22,900 nt of DNA, taken from IMG/VR virus record IMGVR_UViG_3300033553_000551, positions 1 through 22,900 of that record, one strand, 5' to 3'. The translations under genes were made by a program, and so were the position numbers. The notes below the pieces were generated by a model, which saw only the letters and a program-made list of their open reading frames with translations, ran no database searches and was not told the DNA's origin. How positions within the stretch are numbered: position 1 is the first letter of the stretch; each line of letters starts with the position of its first letter. Shown here piece by piece: positions 5,992 through 13,032 of this stretch. This DNA is from a virus.

Positions 5992-6341
5992 AACTATCAA
6001 CCATTCAGAAATTCAGCAATTTAAACATGGTATTTACTGTAGATGACAAAGGCAATGGGGGAGCGCACCACCGTTATGAAATCGGAATGCCAGAACTTTG
6101 TAAAGAAATACCTATTCAATTTCAAAACGGAGCTAGAAAATCACACGATTCAATTCACGGCGTATTGGATACCGATCTTCTTGAAATTGTTCGACATAGA
6201 CTCCAATGCTTCCAACAAGGAAATTTCGCCACCGAGTACAATGCGGAAGCGCTAAAACACATTGAGTTAGCGTTAATGTGGATGAATCGCAGAGTTGAGG
6301 ATAGAATCGAAAGAAACGTGCTCGGCACGAACGAAAGGTAG
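5988..6341 (+). CDS. Tad1-like protein (candidate anti-Thoeris cyclic-ADP-ribose sponge)
   Basis: A 117-aa protein with ATG 5988 set by AAGAGGT (5974-5980) and ATGA coupling. An N-terminal beta domain carries [11 protein letters not shown] near residues 22-32 and IPIQFQNG at 41-48. A helical hairpin follows: [20 protein letters not shown] (61-80), then [20 protein letters not shown] (87-106) and RNVLGTNER. This matches the phage family of Tad1 and the shared Acb2/Tad1 hairpin domain as I know it: 'GGAxHxYxI', 'IxFQxGP', 'LLxIVxDRLxxFQxG', 'ALxWLxxRTxxRxxRGVEGTH'. Tad1 binds and sequesters the TIR-made gcADPR signal of Thoeris, and related proteins also bind CBASS cyclic nucleotides. Divergences: NGARK replaces NGPIK, and RNVLGT replaces RGVEGT. 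The family assignment is fairly firm; activity is inference. Confidence 0.75.
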   Translation: MKLSTIQKFSNLNMVFTVDDKGNGGAHHRYEIGMPELCKEIPIQFQNGARKSHDSIHGVLDTDLLEIVRHRLQCFQQGNFATEYNAEALKHIELALMWMNRRVEDRIERNVLGTNER

Positions 6342-6347
6342 GAAAAT

Positions 6348-6782
6348 ATGAACAACGTCGCATTAATAGGTAGGTTAGTAAGAGATCCAGAGTTGCGATT
6401 CGTACCAGGCAACGGAATGGCGGTTGCCAATTTCACATTGGCGATAGACAAAGGCCTAACACGAGCAAAGAAAGAAGAATTCGAAGCAGTTGGAAAACCA
6501 ACAGCAGATTTCGTGAGAATTGTCGTTTGGGGCAAACAAGCAGAGAATGCAAGCCAGTATCTCGCCAAAGGAAAACTATGTGCAGTTCAGGGATCCATTC
6601 AATCGGGAAGCTATAAGACCACTTCGGGGGAAACACGTTACACTACTGAGGTCTTGGCCAATAGAGTTGAATTTCTCGAATGGGGAGAAAAGACAGATAA
6701 AAACAATGATAATTTCAGTTTTGGCAATGCAAGCTTCGACGACTACCAATCGGTAGATGATGATGACGATGTTCCATTTTGA
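6348..6782 (+). CDS. ssb: Single-stranded DNA-binding protein
   Basis: A typical phage SSB of 144 aa. Residues 1-108 are the OB fold: MNNVALIGRLVRDPELRF, ANFTLAIDKG, DFVRIVVWGKQAENASQYLAKGK, then VQGSIQSGSY and TTEVLANRVEFL. A short flexible linker leads to the acidic C-terminal tip DDDDDVPF, the conserved docking site for replication and repair partners. It coats single-stranded DNA during phage replication. No replisome gene lies nearby in the window, so the replication module is probably upstream. The length is slightly short for bacterial SSB, as usual in phages. TAGGAAAAT precedes the ATG. Confidence 0.95.
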   Translation: MNNVALIGRLVRDPELRFVPGNGMAVANFTLAIDKGLTRAKKEEFEAVGKPTADFVRIVVWGKQAENASQYLAKGKLCAVQGSIQSGSYKTTSGETRYTTEVLANRVEFLEWGEKTDKNNDNFSFGNASFDDYQSVDDDDDVPF

Positions 6783-6796
6783 CGGAGAGGGCGCCT

Positions 6797-7219
6797 ATGA
6801 AGAAGCGAACGACTCAGCAGCAGAACTTTAGACTAATCGAATCAGAACTCTATTTTTATAAAGACACTAAGAGAAGCCTTGCCGACATGGAGTCTGCTAT
6901 TGTCGAATCATCCGGACATAGCGAGACGGGCATCAGAGCAGGGATATCAAATCCGACGGCACAGAAAGCCGAGAAGCTCCTCACAAGCCTTGAATACCTA
7001 GAAACTAAGCGCAGGATAGACGCCATTGAATACGCGGTAGAAGTGTTCAGAAAATGCCAAGAACCTGCAAAACTTAAGCTCATAGAAATGAAATACTTTG
7101 AAAGGCGATACACGGACGAAGGAATCATTAGCGAACTAAATGTAAGCCGACGGTCATTTTTTAGATGGAAAAGGGATTTCGTTGAGCTCATAGCAAACAA
7201 GCTAGGTTTTGTTATATGA
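6797..7219 (+). CDS. ArpU/RinA-family late transcription regulator
   Basis: I use the ATG at 6797 (140 aa) because GGAGAGG lies at 6784-6790; an upstream TTG at 6779 overlaps ssb. The N-terminal segment QNFRLIESELYFYKDTKRSL is characteristic of this phage regulator family. A long helical middle (EKLLTSLEYLETKRRIDAIEYAVEV) leads to a sigma-region-4-like helix-turn-helix at about 105-135 (YFERRYTDEGIISELNVS, RRSFFRWKRDFVEL). Members activate the late packaging/structural operon. The position, immediately before a promoter-like region and the HNH/terminase genes, fits that role well. The promoter it acts on is inferred to be at 7227-7260. Confidence 0.8.
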   Translation: MKKRTTQQQNFRLIESELYFYKDTKRSLADMESAIVESSGHSETGIRAGISNPTAQKAEKLLTSLEYLETKRRIDAIEYAVEVFRKCQEPAKLKLIEMKYFERRYTDEGIISELNVSRRSFFRWKRDFVELIANKLGFVI

Positions 7220-7268
7220 CACTATATTGGCACTTTTCGAGGGTGCAACCATGATATATTGATAGTGT
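7219..7268 (+). promoter_or_regulatory. Candidate late-operon promoter with flanking inverted repeat
   Basis: An extended -10 element TGATATATT lies at 7252-7260. TTGGCA at 7227-7232 is 22 bases upstream, too far for an ordinary -35, as expected if an activator is needed. ACACTAT (7219-7225) and ATAGTGT (7262-7268) form an inverted repeat around the element. It sits between the regulator gene and the first late gene. Transcription would begin near 7267. Confidence 0.5.
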
Positions 7269-7271
7269 AAA

Positions 7272-7308
7272 GAGTATGGCCATTCGATAATGTCGAGTGG
7301 CTATACTT
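7272..7308 (+). promoter_or_regulatory. Stable leader hairpin of the late transcript
   Basis: AGTATGGCCATTCGA (7273-7287) pairs with TCGAGTGGCTATACT (7293-7307) over 15 positions, two of them G-U, with a 5-base loop and one more G-U outside (7272/7308). No T-run follows, so it is not a classic terminator. It would lie at the very 5' end of mRNA from the proposed promoter and ends about 13 bases before the HNH ribosome site. Confidence 0.65.
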
Positions 7309-7334
7309 ATGTAACGCAGAAAGAAGGTGATCGC

Positions 7335-7721
7335 GTGTTGAAAAGCTGTAAGTATTGTGGAAGAATCCACGATAGGAAGCACGATTGCGGACAAATCCCA
7401 AAGAGACAGAAAAGAAGCACGAGCATCACAAAATTCAGAAGCGGCGGATCATGGCAGAAGAAAAGAAATACAATAATAAATTTAGATAAAGGTCTTTGTG
7501 TAGCATGCAAGAAGTTGAAGATTTACACATATAGCGACCTAGAAGTGCACCATATTGTTCCGCTATCTGAAGATTGGGACCTGAGACTGGAAGAGGATAA
7601 CTTGATCACTTTATGCGAAGGACACCACGACCAAGCAGACAGAGGACTATTGACCAGAAAGCATCTTAAAAGGTTAATTCAAGATAGATATAGCGGGGAT
7701 AGTACCCCCGGGGTCATGTAG
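7335..7721 (+). CDS. HNH endonuclease, packaging-associated
   Basis: I choose the GTG at 7335 (128 aa, MLKSCKYCGRIHDRKHDCG) because AAGAAGGTGA lies at 7321-7330; the open frame starts earlier at 7290 inside the leader hairpin. Zinc pairs are CKYC near residue 5 and CVACKK near 56. The HNH core follows: LEVHHIVPLSEDWDLRLEEDNLITLCEGHHDQADRG, quoted here as the LEVHH, DNLITLC and EGHH elements. HNH proteins next to the terminase genes are known from work on HK97-like phages to assist terminase cleavage of the packaging site. The position directly before terS, with the ending STPGV, supports that role over a homing endonuclease. Confidence 0.85.
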   Translation: MLKSCKYCGRIHDRKHDCGQIPKRQKRSTSITKFRSGGSWQKKRNTIINLDKGLCVACKKLKIYTYSDLEVHHIVPLSEDWDLRLEEDNLITLCEGHHDQADRGLLTRKHLKRLIQDRYSGDSTPGVM

Positions 7722-7808
7722 TCCCAAAAACCAAAAACACAGAAGACCACGACGCCCTAGATCTGTACAAAATATTCCCCCATCAGCTTTCACGAAGGAG
7801 GCAACTCC
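7694..7808. other. Candidate packaging-site (cos-like) region before terS
   Basis: The HNH gene ends in a GC-rich patch. CGGGG (7694-7698) pairs with CCCCG (7706-7710), and the central CCCCGGGG (7706-7713) is a perfect palindrome in otherwise A-rich DNA. An 87-base gap follows with no open frame, ending in the GAAGGAGG ribosome site of terS. Many Bacillota phages with this gene order carry a similar C/G-run at the same place, which I know only as a recurring pattern. Assignment as cos is inference. Confidence 0.4.
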
Positions 7809-8378
7809 ATGCCAACACCATCAAAACCATATGCGGTACTAGTCGCTGAAAAAAAATCAAACAGAACAAAGAGGGAGTTGAAGGCCAGAAAAGAGGCAGA
7901 AGAGGCGCTTTTGACTGGGAGCAAAATAAAAGAAAGACCAGAAGTAAAAGAGAACAAAAACGCGCACAAAGAATTTTTAAGAGTGACAAAAATGTTATCA
8001 AATATAGGCAAAAACGATGCGATTTATGAACCAATTATAAATAGATATTGTCTAATCCAGGCAGAGTGTATCCAAATCGATGAGGACAGAGAAAAAACCA
8101 AAGCGATGATCGAAAGGCTCGAAAAAAACATTGAAGATGTACTGAGTGAAATCGAAGATCCGGAAGCAAGAGCAGATCACTTAAATAGCTTCAGTAAGTC
8201 AATTGAAAAATTGTACAAATTATTGATTGCATACGACAGACAAATCCAAACAAAGCGAAAAATGTTGTTTGATATTGAAAAAGAAAACATCATGACCATC
8301 GCGGCAGCGCTTAGAAATGTCCCGAAAAAAGAAAAAGAAAAAGAAAATCCACTCCTGAGGGCTTTAAATGGGAATTAG
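7809..8378 (+). CDS. terS: Terminase small subunit (P27 family)
   Basis: A 189-aa protein. After a basic disordered start (KSNRTKRELKARKEAEEALL) comes the P27-type core: HKEFLRVTKMLSNIGKNDAIYEPIINRYCLIQAE appears as the segments LRVTKML, NDAIYEP and INRYCLI, followed by helices and DRQIQTKRKMLFDIEKEN. The C-terminus is Lys/Glu rich. Small terminases recognise the packaging site on the genome and regulate the large-subunit ATPase and nuclease. The gene has a perfect ribosome site (GAAGGAGG), lies directly after the HNH gene and overlaps terL by 11 bases, the usual arrangement. Confidence 0.85.
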   Translation: MPTPSKPYAVLVAEKKSNRTKRELKARKEAEEALLTGSKIKERPEVKENKNAHKEFLRVTKMLSNIGKNDAIYEPIINRYCLIQAECIQIDEDREKTKAMIERLEKNIEDVLSEIEDPEARADHLNSFSKSIEKLYKLLIAYDRQIQTKRKMLFDIEKENIMTIAAALRNVPKKEKEKENPLLRALNGN

Positions 8379-10062
8379 AAACAGCGTAGCATATGAATAT
8401 GCATCGTGGTGCGTTGATCAGGAAAACAAAAAAGCTCCAAAATACGTAAAAAAGCAAGCTAGCCAATGGATGGAAATTGTCGAAGGAAATAATGAAGAAG
8501 CTTTCATCGATGAAGAGGCCTATGAAAAAATAAACAGCATAGTAAAACTGATGGTGCATCCGGACTTGGCTTGCCCCATGGATGAAGGACTTGAACCATA
8601 CGCATGGCTGTTGATTGTGGCCACACTATGCACAAAGTTGAAAACTGACTCTGGAAGAAACATAAGGTACTACATCACCGCAATACTGGAGATTTGCAGA
8701 AAGAACTTCAAAACATTCAACGCGGCAGTCATATTCATAATTTTAATGCTGACAGAACCTCAATTTTCGAGGTTCTTTTCTGTTGCTCCAGACTTAAAAC
8801 TATCAAAAGAATTGCAATTGGCAATCAGAAAAATCATCAAAGTAAGCCCGTTGTTAGCAGAAGACGGAGTATTCAAAAACCTGAGAAGTGAAATAAGGTG
8901 TTTGATCACAGACAGCGAGTACACTCCACTAGCCTATTCAGAAGACAAGATGGATGGAAAGCTTGCTAATGCATTTTTAGCTGACGAAGCAGGAGCGATG
9001 GACTCGTATCCGATTGAAGCAATGAGATCATCACAGATCACACTTTTCAACAAGCTGGGAATAATCATTTCGACGCAGTATCCCAACGACAACAACGGAA
9101 TGATTGATGAAATAGACAAAGCGAAAAAAACGCTCGATGGATTAAGAGAAAACAAACGAGTATTTGCACTGCTTTACGAACCGGATGAAGAACTGCTTGG
9201 TGATGATAAATGGATGACTGAAGATTTGGTGATTTATCAATCAAATCCGGTAGCGACATCACACCCATACGTATTTGATGCTATAAGAGATATGCGAGAA
9301 GACGCAGTAGAGTACGAAAACAAACGTGAAAACTACCTTTGTAAGCACAACAATATAAAATACAAAAGCCTTGGAGTTGAAGGTTACGTTGAAATAACAA
9401 AAGTGAGAGAATGCAAAATCGAAAACGATCCTGAGTTCTGGAAAGGAAAAAGAGTTTACCTGGGGCTGGACTTGTCTCAAACAGAGGACAACACATCGGT
9501 CGCAATGGTGACGGAAGACAATGGAATCGTTTACGCGAAGTCATGGGGATTCATTCCGAAAGACAGAATGAAAGCGAAAACAAAAAAAGAAGATGTTGAT
9601 TATCAAAAGTTGATCAATCAAAAGGTGTGTTTCGCAACCGGAAGTGAAGTTATAGATTACTTATTTGTTGAAAACTTCATAATGAACCTGGAAAAAGAGT
9701 ATGGAGTGGAGATCCAACAGATAGGATACGACAGATTCAACGCCATCAGCACGGTCCAAAAACTTGAAGCTGCAGGTTATGAGTGCGTAGAAATCAAGCA
9801 ACATTCAAGTGTTCTGCACATGCCAACAAAATTGTTAAAAGAAGCTATACTCAGCAAAATGTTCAGATACGAAGAAAACTTGATGTTAGAGATTAATTTC
9901 CAAAATGCAAAATGCACAGAAGACACAAATTTGAACAAGTATGTCAATAAGAAAAGGTCATCAGGAAAAGTAGATATGGTCGTTGGAGTGATCAATGCTG
10001 TATACCTGCTTCAGCAAAATATGCTATTTGGATTAGAAGATTTCGGAGCACAAGTCATTTAG
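8368..10062 (+). CDS. terL: Terminase large subunit (ATPase/nuclease)
   Basis: A full-length terminase of 564 aa (Terminase_1-like). The ATPase domain has a Walker A-like EICRKNFKTF at 109-118, where many relatives have RKNGKS/T, followed by LTEPQFSRFFSVAPD. Walker B is AFLADEAG at 202-209, then the coupling segment IISTQYPND. The nuclease domain begins with YLGLDLSQTED (Asp 368), continues with GYDRFNA near 453-459, and ends with KVDMVVGVINAVYLL (Asp 536), the expected three-acid arrangement. It packages the DNA into the prohead together with TerS, portal and HNH. The start lies within terS, with GAGGG at 8354-8358. A terminator-like hairpin lies inside the gene at 8754-8780. Confidence 0.95.
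   Translation: MGIRNSVAYEYASWCVDQENKKAPKYVKKQASQWMEIVEGNNEEAFIDEEAYEKINSIVKLMVHPDLACPMDEGLEPYAWLLIVATLCTKLKTDSGRNIRYYITAILEICRKNFKTFNAAVIFIILMLTEPQFSRFFSVAPDLKLSKELQLAIRKIIKVSPLLAEDGVFKNLRSEIRCLITDSEYTPLAYSEDKMDGKLANAFLADEAGAMDSYPIEAMRSSQITLFNKLGIIISTQYPNDNNGMIDEIDKAKKTLDGLRENKRVFALLYEPDEELLGDDKWMTEDLVIYQSNPVATSHPYVFDAIRDMREDAVEYENKRENYLCKHNNIKYKSLGVEGYVEITKVRECKIENDPEFWKGKRVYLGLDLSQTEDNTSVAMVTEDNGIVYAKSWGFIPKDRMKAKTKKEDVDYQKLINQKVCFATGSEVIDYLFVENFIMNLEKEYGVEIQQIGYDRFNAISTVQKLEAAGYECVEIKQHSSVLHMPTKLLKEAILSKMFRYEENLMLEINFQNAKCTEDTNLNKYVNKKRSSGKVDMVVGVINAVYLLQQNMLFGLEDFGAQVI
8754..8780 (+). repeat. Intragenic terminator-like hairpin in terL
   Basis: AGAACCTC (8754-8761) pairs perfectly with GAGGTTCT (8769-8776) around a 7-base loop, followed by TTTTC. 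It lies within the codons for TEPQFSRFFS, a conserved protein segment, so it may be coincidence. Confidence 0.5.
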
Positions 10063-10077
10063 AAAGGGGGTGAAAGA

Positions 10078-11316
10078 TTGAAATGGCCATGGCAAAAAGA
10101 AGAAAGAGCAGAAGAAGAAAGAGCAGAAGTAATATTAGAGCCGACAGTTGACGCAACGTTACTCGAAGCGCTGCTAGGAAGGACGGCTGTATCCAGAGAG
10201 CAAGCGCTAGCAATACCGGCAGTGAAAAGTTGTATAAATTTCATTGCAGACACAGTGACGCTCATGCCAATCAAGCTCTATAAAATCGAAAAAGGAAGTG
10301 CTGAAGAAGTGGAAGATGTCAGGACAAAACTTCTGAATGACGACACAAACGACACTCTGGATGCAGTCCAGTTTTGGAGAGCGATGATCAGCGATTACTT
10401 TTTGGGGAAAGGGGGATATGCGTATTTAAACAGGTATGGGAACGACCTGATGAGCATAAATTATGTAGAAGATTCCGCTGTGAGTATATTGAAAAATTCA
10501 GATCCAATATTCAAGCTGTTTAAACTTTACGTAAACGGTAAAGAATATTGGCCACATGAATTTCTAAAAATACTAAGAAACACAAGGGATGGCTCGAAAG
10601 GAGTTCCAATAACAGAAGAACACGCGCTGGTGTTCAGCGTATCATATAACTCCTTGATGTTTGAAGAAAACTTGGTAAAAAAAGGCGGTAACAAAAAAGG
10701 GTTTCTTAAATCAGAAAAGAAATTGACAGACATCGCTATTGCTGCACTAAAAGAGGCTTGGAAAAATCTTTACAGCAACAACACGGAGTCTGTAGTAGTT
10801 TTGAATGATGGCCTATCGTTTCAAGAATCATCAAACACTTCAGTTGAAATGCAACTCAACGAGAACAAAAAGACCAATTCGGAGCAGATATGCAAATTAT
10901 TCAATGTGTCGGCGAACGTAATTAGCGGGTCCGCTTCAAGAGTTGAATATGTGAATTCGTTCAAAATGGCAGTAATGCCGGTTTTGAGAGTAATTGAAAG
11001 CGCTTTAAACAAAGAAATGCTACTCGAAACGGAAAAAGGATCCTACTATTTCTCGTTCGACACAAAAGAAATGCTTAAAGGTGACATCAAAGAGCGATTT
11101 GAAGCTTACAAAATTGCAATTGAAGCTAATTTTATGCAGATTGATGAAGTCAGATATCTCGAAAATATACCTTCATTGGGAATCAAATGGATAAAACTTG
11201 GACTTGATTCAGTACTATACGACGTTGAAAACAAGACGATTTACACGCCTAATACGAACGAACTCGTAAGTACAGGCAAAAAGAAAGGTGGTGAACTGAA
11301 TGAAAGCGGAGATTAG
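10078..11316 (+). CDS. HK97-family portal protein
   Basis: A 412-aa protein with a TTG start after AAAGGGGGTG. After an acidic/basic N-terminus comes the family pattern ALAIPAVKSCINFIADTV-TLMPIKLYK (about 42-70), then the RTKLLNDDTND loop, FWRAMISDYFLGKGGYAYL, the SLSFQES-type segment (VVLNDGLSFQES) and ICKLFNVSANVI. It ends with a variable polar tail. Portals form the dodecameric ring at one head vertex through which DNA is packaged and ejected. It lies 15 bases after terL and overlaps the protease gene by 17 bases, the normal HK97-type order. Confidence 0.93.
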   Translation: MKWPWQKEERAEEERAEVILEPTVDATLLEALLGRTAVSREQALAIPAVKSCINFIADTVTLMPIKLYKIEKGSAEEVEDVRTKLLNDDTNDTLDAVQFWRAMISDYFLGKGGYAYLNRYGNDLMSINYVEDSAVSILKNSDPIFKLFKLYVNGKEYWPHEFLKILRNTRDGSKGVPITEEHALVFSVSYNSLMFEENLVKKGGNKKGFLKSEKKLTDIAIAALKEAWKNLYSNNTESVVVLNDGLSFQESSNTSVEMQLNENKKTNSEQICKLFNVSANVISGSASRVEYVNSFKMAVMPVLRVIESALNKEMLLETEKGSYYFSFDTKEMLKGDIKERFEAYKIAIEANFMQIDEVRYLENIPSLGIKWIKLGLDSVLYDVENKTIYTPNTNELVSTGKKKGGELNESGD

Positions 11317-11884
11317 AGCAGACGGAGTGCATATTTTCGGATATGTAAATGTTCCAGGGAGAGAGTCGAGGCCCGTAATGACGCCGAGAGGAAAAGTGAT
11401 TGAAGTAATTGAACAAAGGGCGTTTGCAAATGCTTTGAGCAAAGCGGAAAACATCGACTTAATGGTAGATCATGAAAGAACAGTGGCCTCAACTACTGAA
11501 AAAACACTCGACCTAAGAGAAGATGAAGTTGGGCTTAGAGCATACGCAATAATCAGCGATGCTGAAGTTGTCAAAGCGGCAAAAGAAGGCAAGTTAAAAG
11601 GTTGGAGCTTCAACATGAGAAAAGTGGTCGACGAAATGGAAGAACGCGCAGGGAAGTTGCCACTAAGAAGAGTAAAAGAGTTTTTAATGTCAGAGATCAC
11701 TCTGACAATAAAAAAAATACCTGTATATTCTTCAACTTCGATTGAAATCAGGGCTGAAGAAGAAGAGGAAATAGAAGTAAGAACAATGATCGAAGTCGTT
11801 GAAGTCATCGACAAAAGAGAAACCAAAATTGACTACTCGAAAATCGAAAGTAGAATACCAAAAGAGAAGGAGATTCAATCATGA
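11300..11884 (+). CDS. Prohead protease, HK97 (U35) family
   Basis: A 194-aa protein with the N-terminal family strand HIFGYVNVPGRESRPV, then the catalytic His in LMVDHERT (His 58) and the catalytic Ser in LKGWSFNMRK (Ser 103). SEITLTIKKIPVYSS (131-145) follows, where relatives carry the 'EVSLVxxPA' segment. Members mature the prohead by trimming the capsid protein's N-terminal scaffold. The C-terminal 45 residues are highly acidic/basic (EEEEEIEV...) and not needed for the fold. AAAGGTGGTG precedes the ATG. The stop overlaps the capsid start. Confidence 0.92.
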   Translation: MKAEIRADGVHIFGYVNVPGRESRPVMTPRGKVIEVIEQRAFANALSKAENIDLMVDHERTVASTTEKTLDLREDEVGLRAYAIISDAEVVKAAKEGKLKGWSFNMRKVVDEMEERAGKLPLRRVKEFLMSEITLTIKKIPVYSSTSIEIRAEEEEEIEVRTMIEVVEVIDKRETKIDYSKIESRIPKEKEIQS

Positions 11885-13017
11885 AGGGATTAATCGAAAA
11901 AAGAAACAGCAAAGTGAAAGAAATGAAAACATTGCTCGGACTTGCAAAAAATGAGCAAAGAGCGTTCTCGGACGATGAAAACACAAAATTCGAAACGCTC
12001 GAAAAAGAAATCAAAGACCTAGATGGAACAATTGCAGCAGAAGCAAGAGCAAAAGCGGCAGAGATTCAAAACTACGACGGGCCAAGGAATGAAGACGAAG
12101 AGAAAAGAGCAGAATCGGAAGAAAGAGCTTTTGAAAACCATATTAGAGGCATCGTAGAAGAAAGAGCAGATGTAAATCTTGCAACCGGAGACAATGGCGC
12201 TATCATCCCGTCATCAATTGCTAACAAAATCATTAAAAAAGTGTATGACATTTCTCCAATCTATCAGTTGGCTACACGCTACAATGTTGGTGGAACGTTA
12301 AACATTCCTTACTATGACGAAGACACTCAAAAAATCACAATGGCATATGCTACAGAATTTGCTGATCTTGAGTCGACTTCAGGAAAACACACAAGTATTT
12401 CCCTCGCTGGATTCTTGGCTGGTGCGTTGACAAAAGTTTCAAAGTCATTGATCAACAACACAAAATTCCCTCTCGTGGACTATGTTGTAAAACATATGGC
12501 GGAAGCAATTCACAGATGGATGGAAAAAGAACTGTTGAATGGAACTGTAGGTAAAATCATTGGTCTTTCCACCGTATCACAAAAAGTAACTGCAGCAGCT
12601 CAGACAGCTATCACAGCTGATGAGTTAATTGACTTGCAAGAACTTGTACCAGATGCGCACCAAGGACCGGCAATTTTCATCATGAACAGAAGCACAAGAA
12701 AAGCAATCAGAAAACTCAAAGACGGAGATGGAACATACTTGCTCCAAAAGGATTTCAACGCCAAATGGGGATACACGTTGCTTGGCAAAGACGTATATGC
12801 TTCTGACAACATGCCTGCAATGGCAACAAGCAACACCGCAATTTACTATGGTGACATGAGCGGACTCGCTGTCAAGATCTCTGAAGAAATCAACATCGAA
12901 GTGCTCAAAGAAAAATTCGCCACACAACATGCTTATGGAGTAGTGGGATGGGTTGAAGCGGATTCAAAAATTGAAGACGCTCAAAAAATCGCAAAACTCG
13001 AAATGGCTGGAGTGTAA
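11881..13017 (+). CDS. Major capsid protein, HK97 fold
   Basis: A 378-aa protein. Residues 1-95 are a charged coiled coil (delta/scaffold domain; KGLIEKRNSKVKEMKTL, EKEIKDLDGTI). The HK97 fold follows from about residue 97: ADVNLATGDNGAIIPSSIAN, YDISPIYQLATRYNVGG, then the A-domain (FIMNRSTRKAIRKLKDGDG, LLGKDVYASDNMP) and the closing FATQHAYGVVGWVEADSKI. Maturation cleavage probably falls near EER/AD (about residue 95-96), by analogy with HK97 gp5. The upstream protease supports this. No crosslinking residues can be assigned from sequence alone. It is followed by AAGGAGG and the repeat protein gene. Confidence 0.95.
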   Translation: MKGLIEKRNSKVKEMKTLLGLAKNEQRAFSDDENTKFETLEKEIKDLDGTIAAEARAKAAEIQNYDGPRNEDEEKRAESEERAFENHIRGIVEERADVNLATGDNGAIIPSSIANKIIKKVYDISPIYQLATRYNVGGTLNIPYYDEDTQKITMAYATEFADLESTSGKHTSISLAGFLAGALTKVSKSLINNTKFPLVDYVVKHMAEAIHRWMEKELLNGTVGKIIGLSTVSQKVTAAAQTAITADELIDLQELVPDAHQGPAIFIMNRSTRKAIRKLKDGDGTYLLQKDFNAKWGYTLLGKDVYASDNMPAMATSNTAIYYGDMSGLAVKISEEINIEVLKEKFATQHAYGVVGWVEADSKIEDAQKIAKLEMAGV

Positions 13018-13032
13018 TGAAGGAGGAAATCC

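Noticed and set aside
7335-7721. HNH gene as a homing endonuclease or intron-borne element
   Set aside because: It lies in the standard packaging position before terS, interrupts no gene and shows no intron ends.
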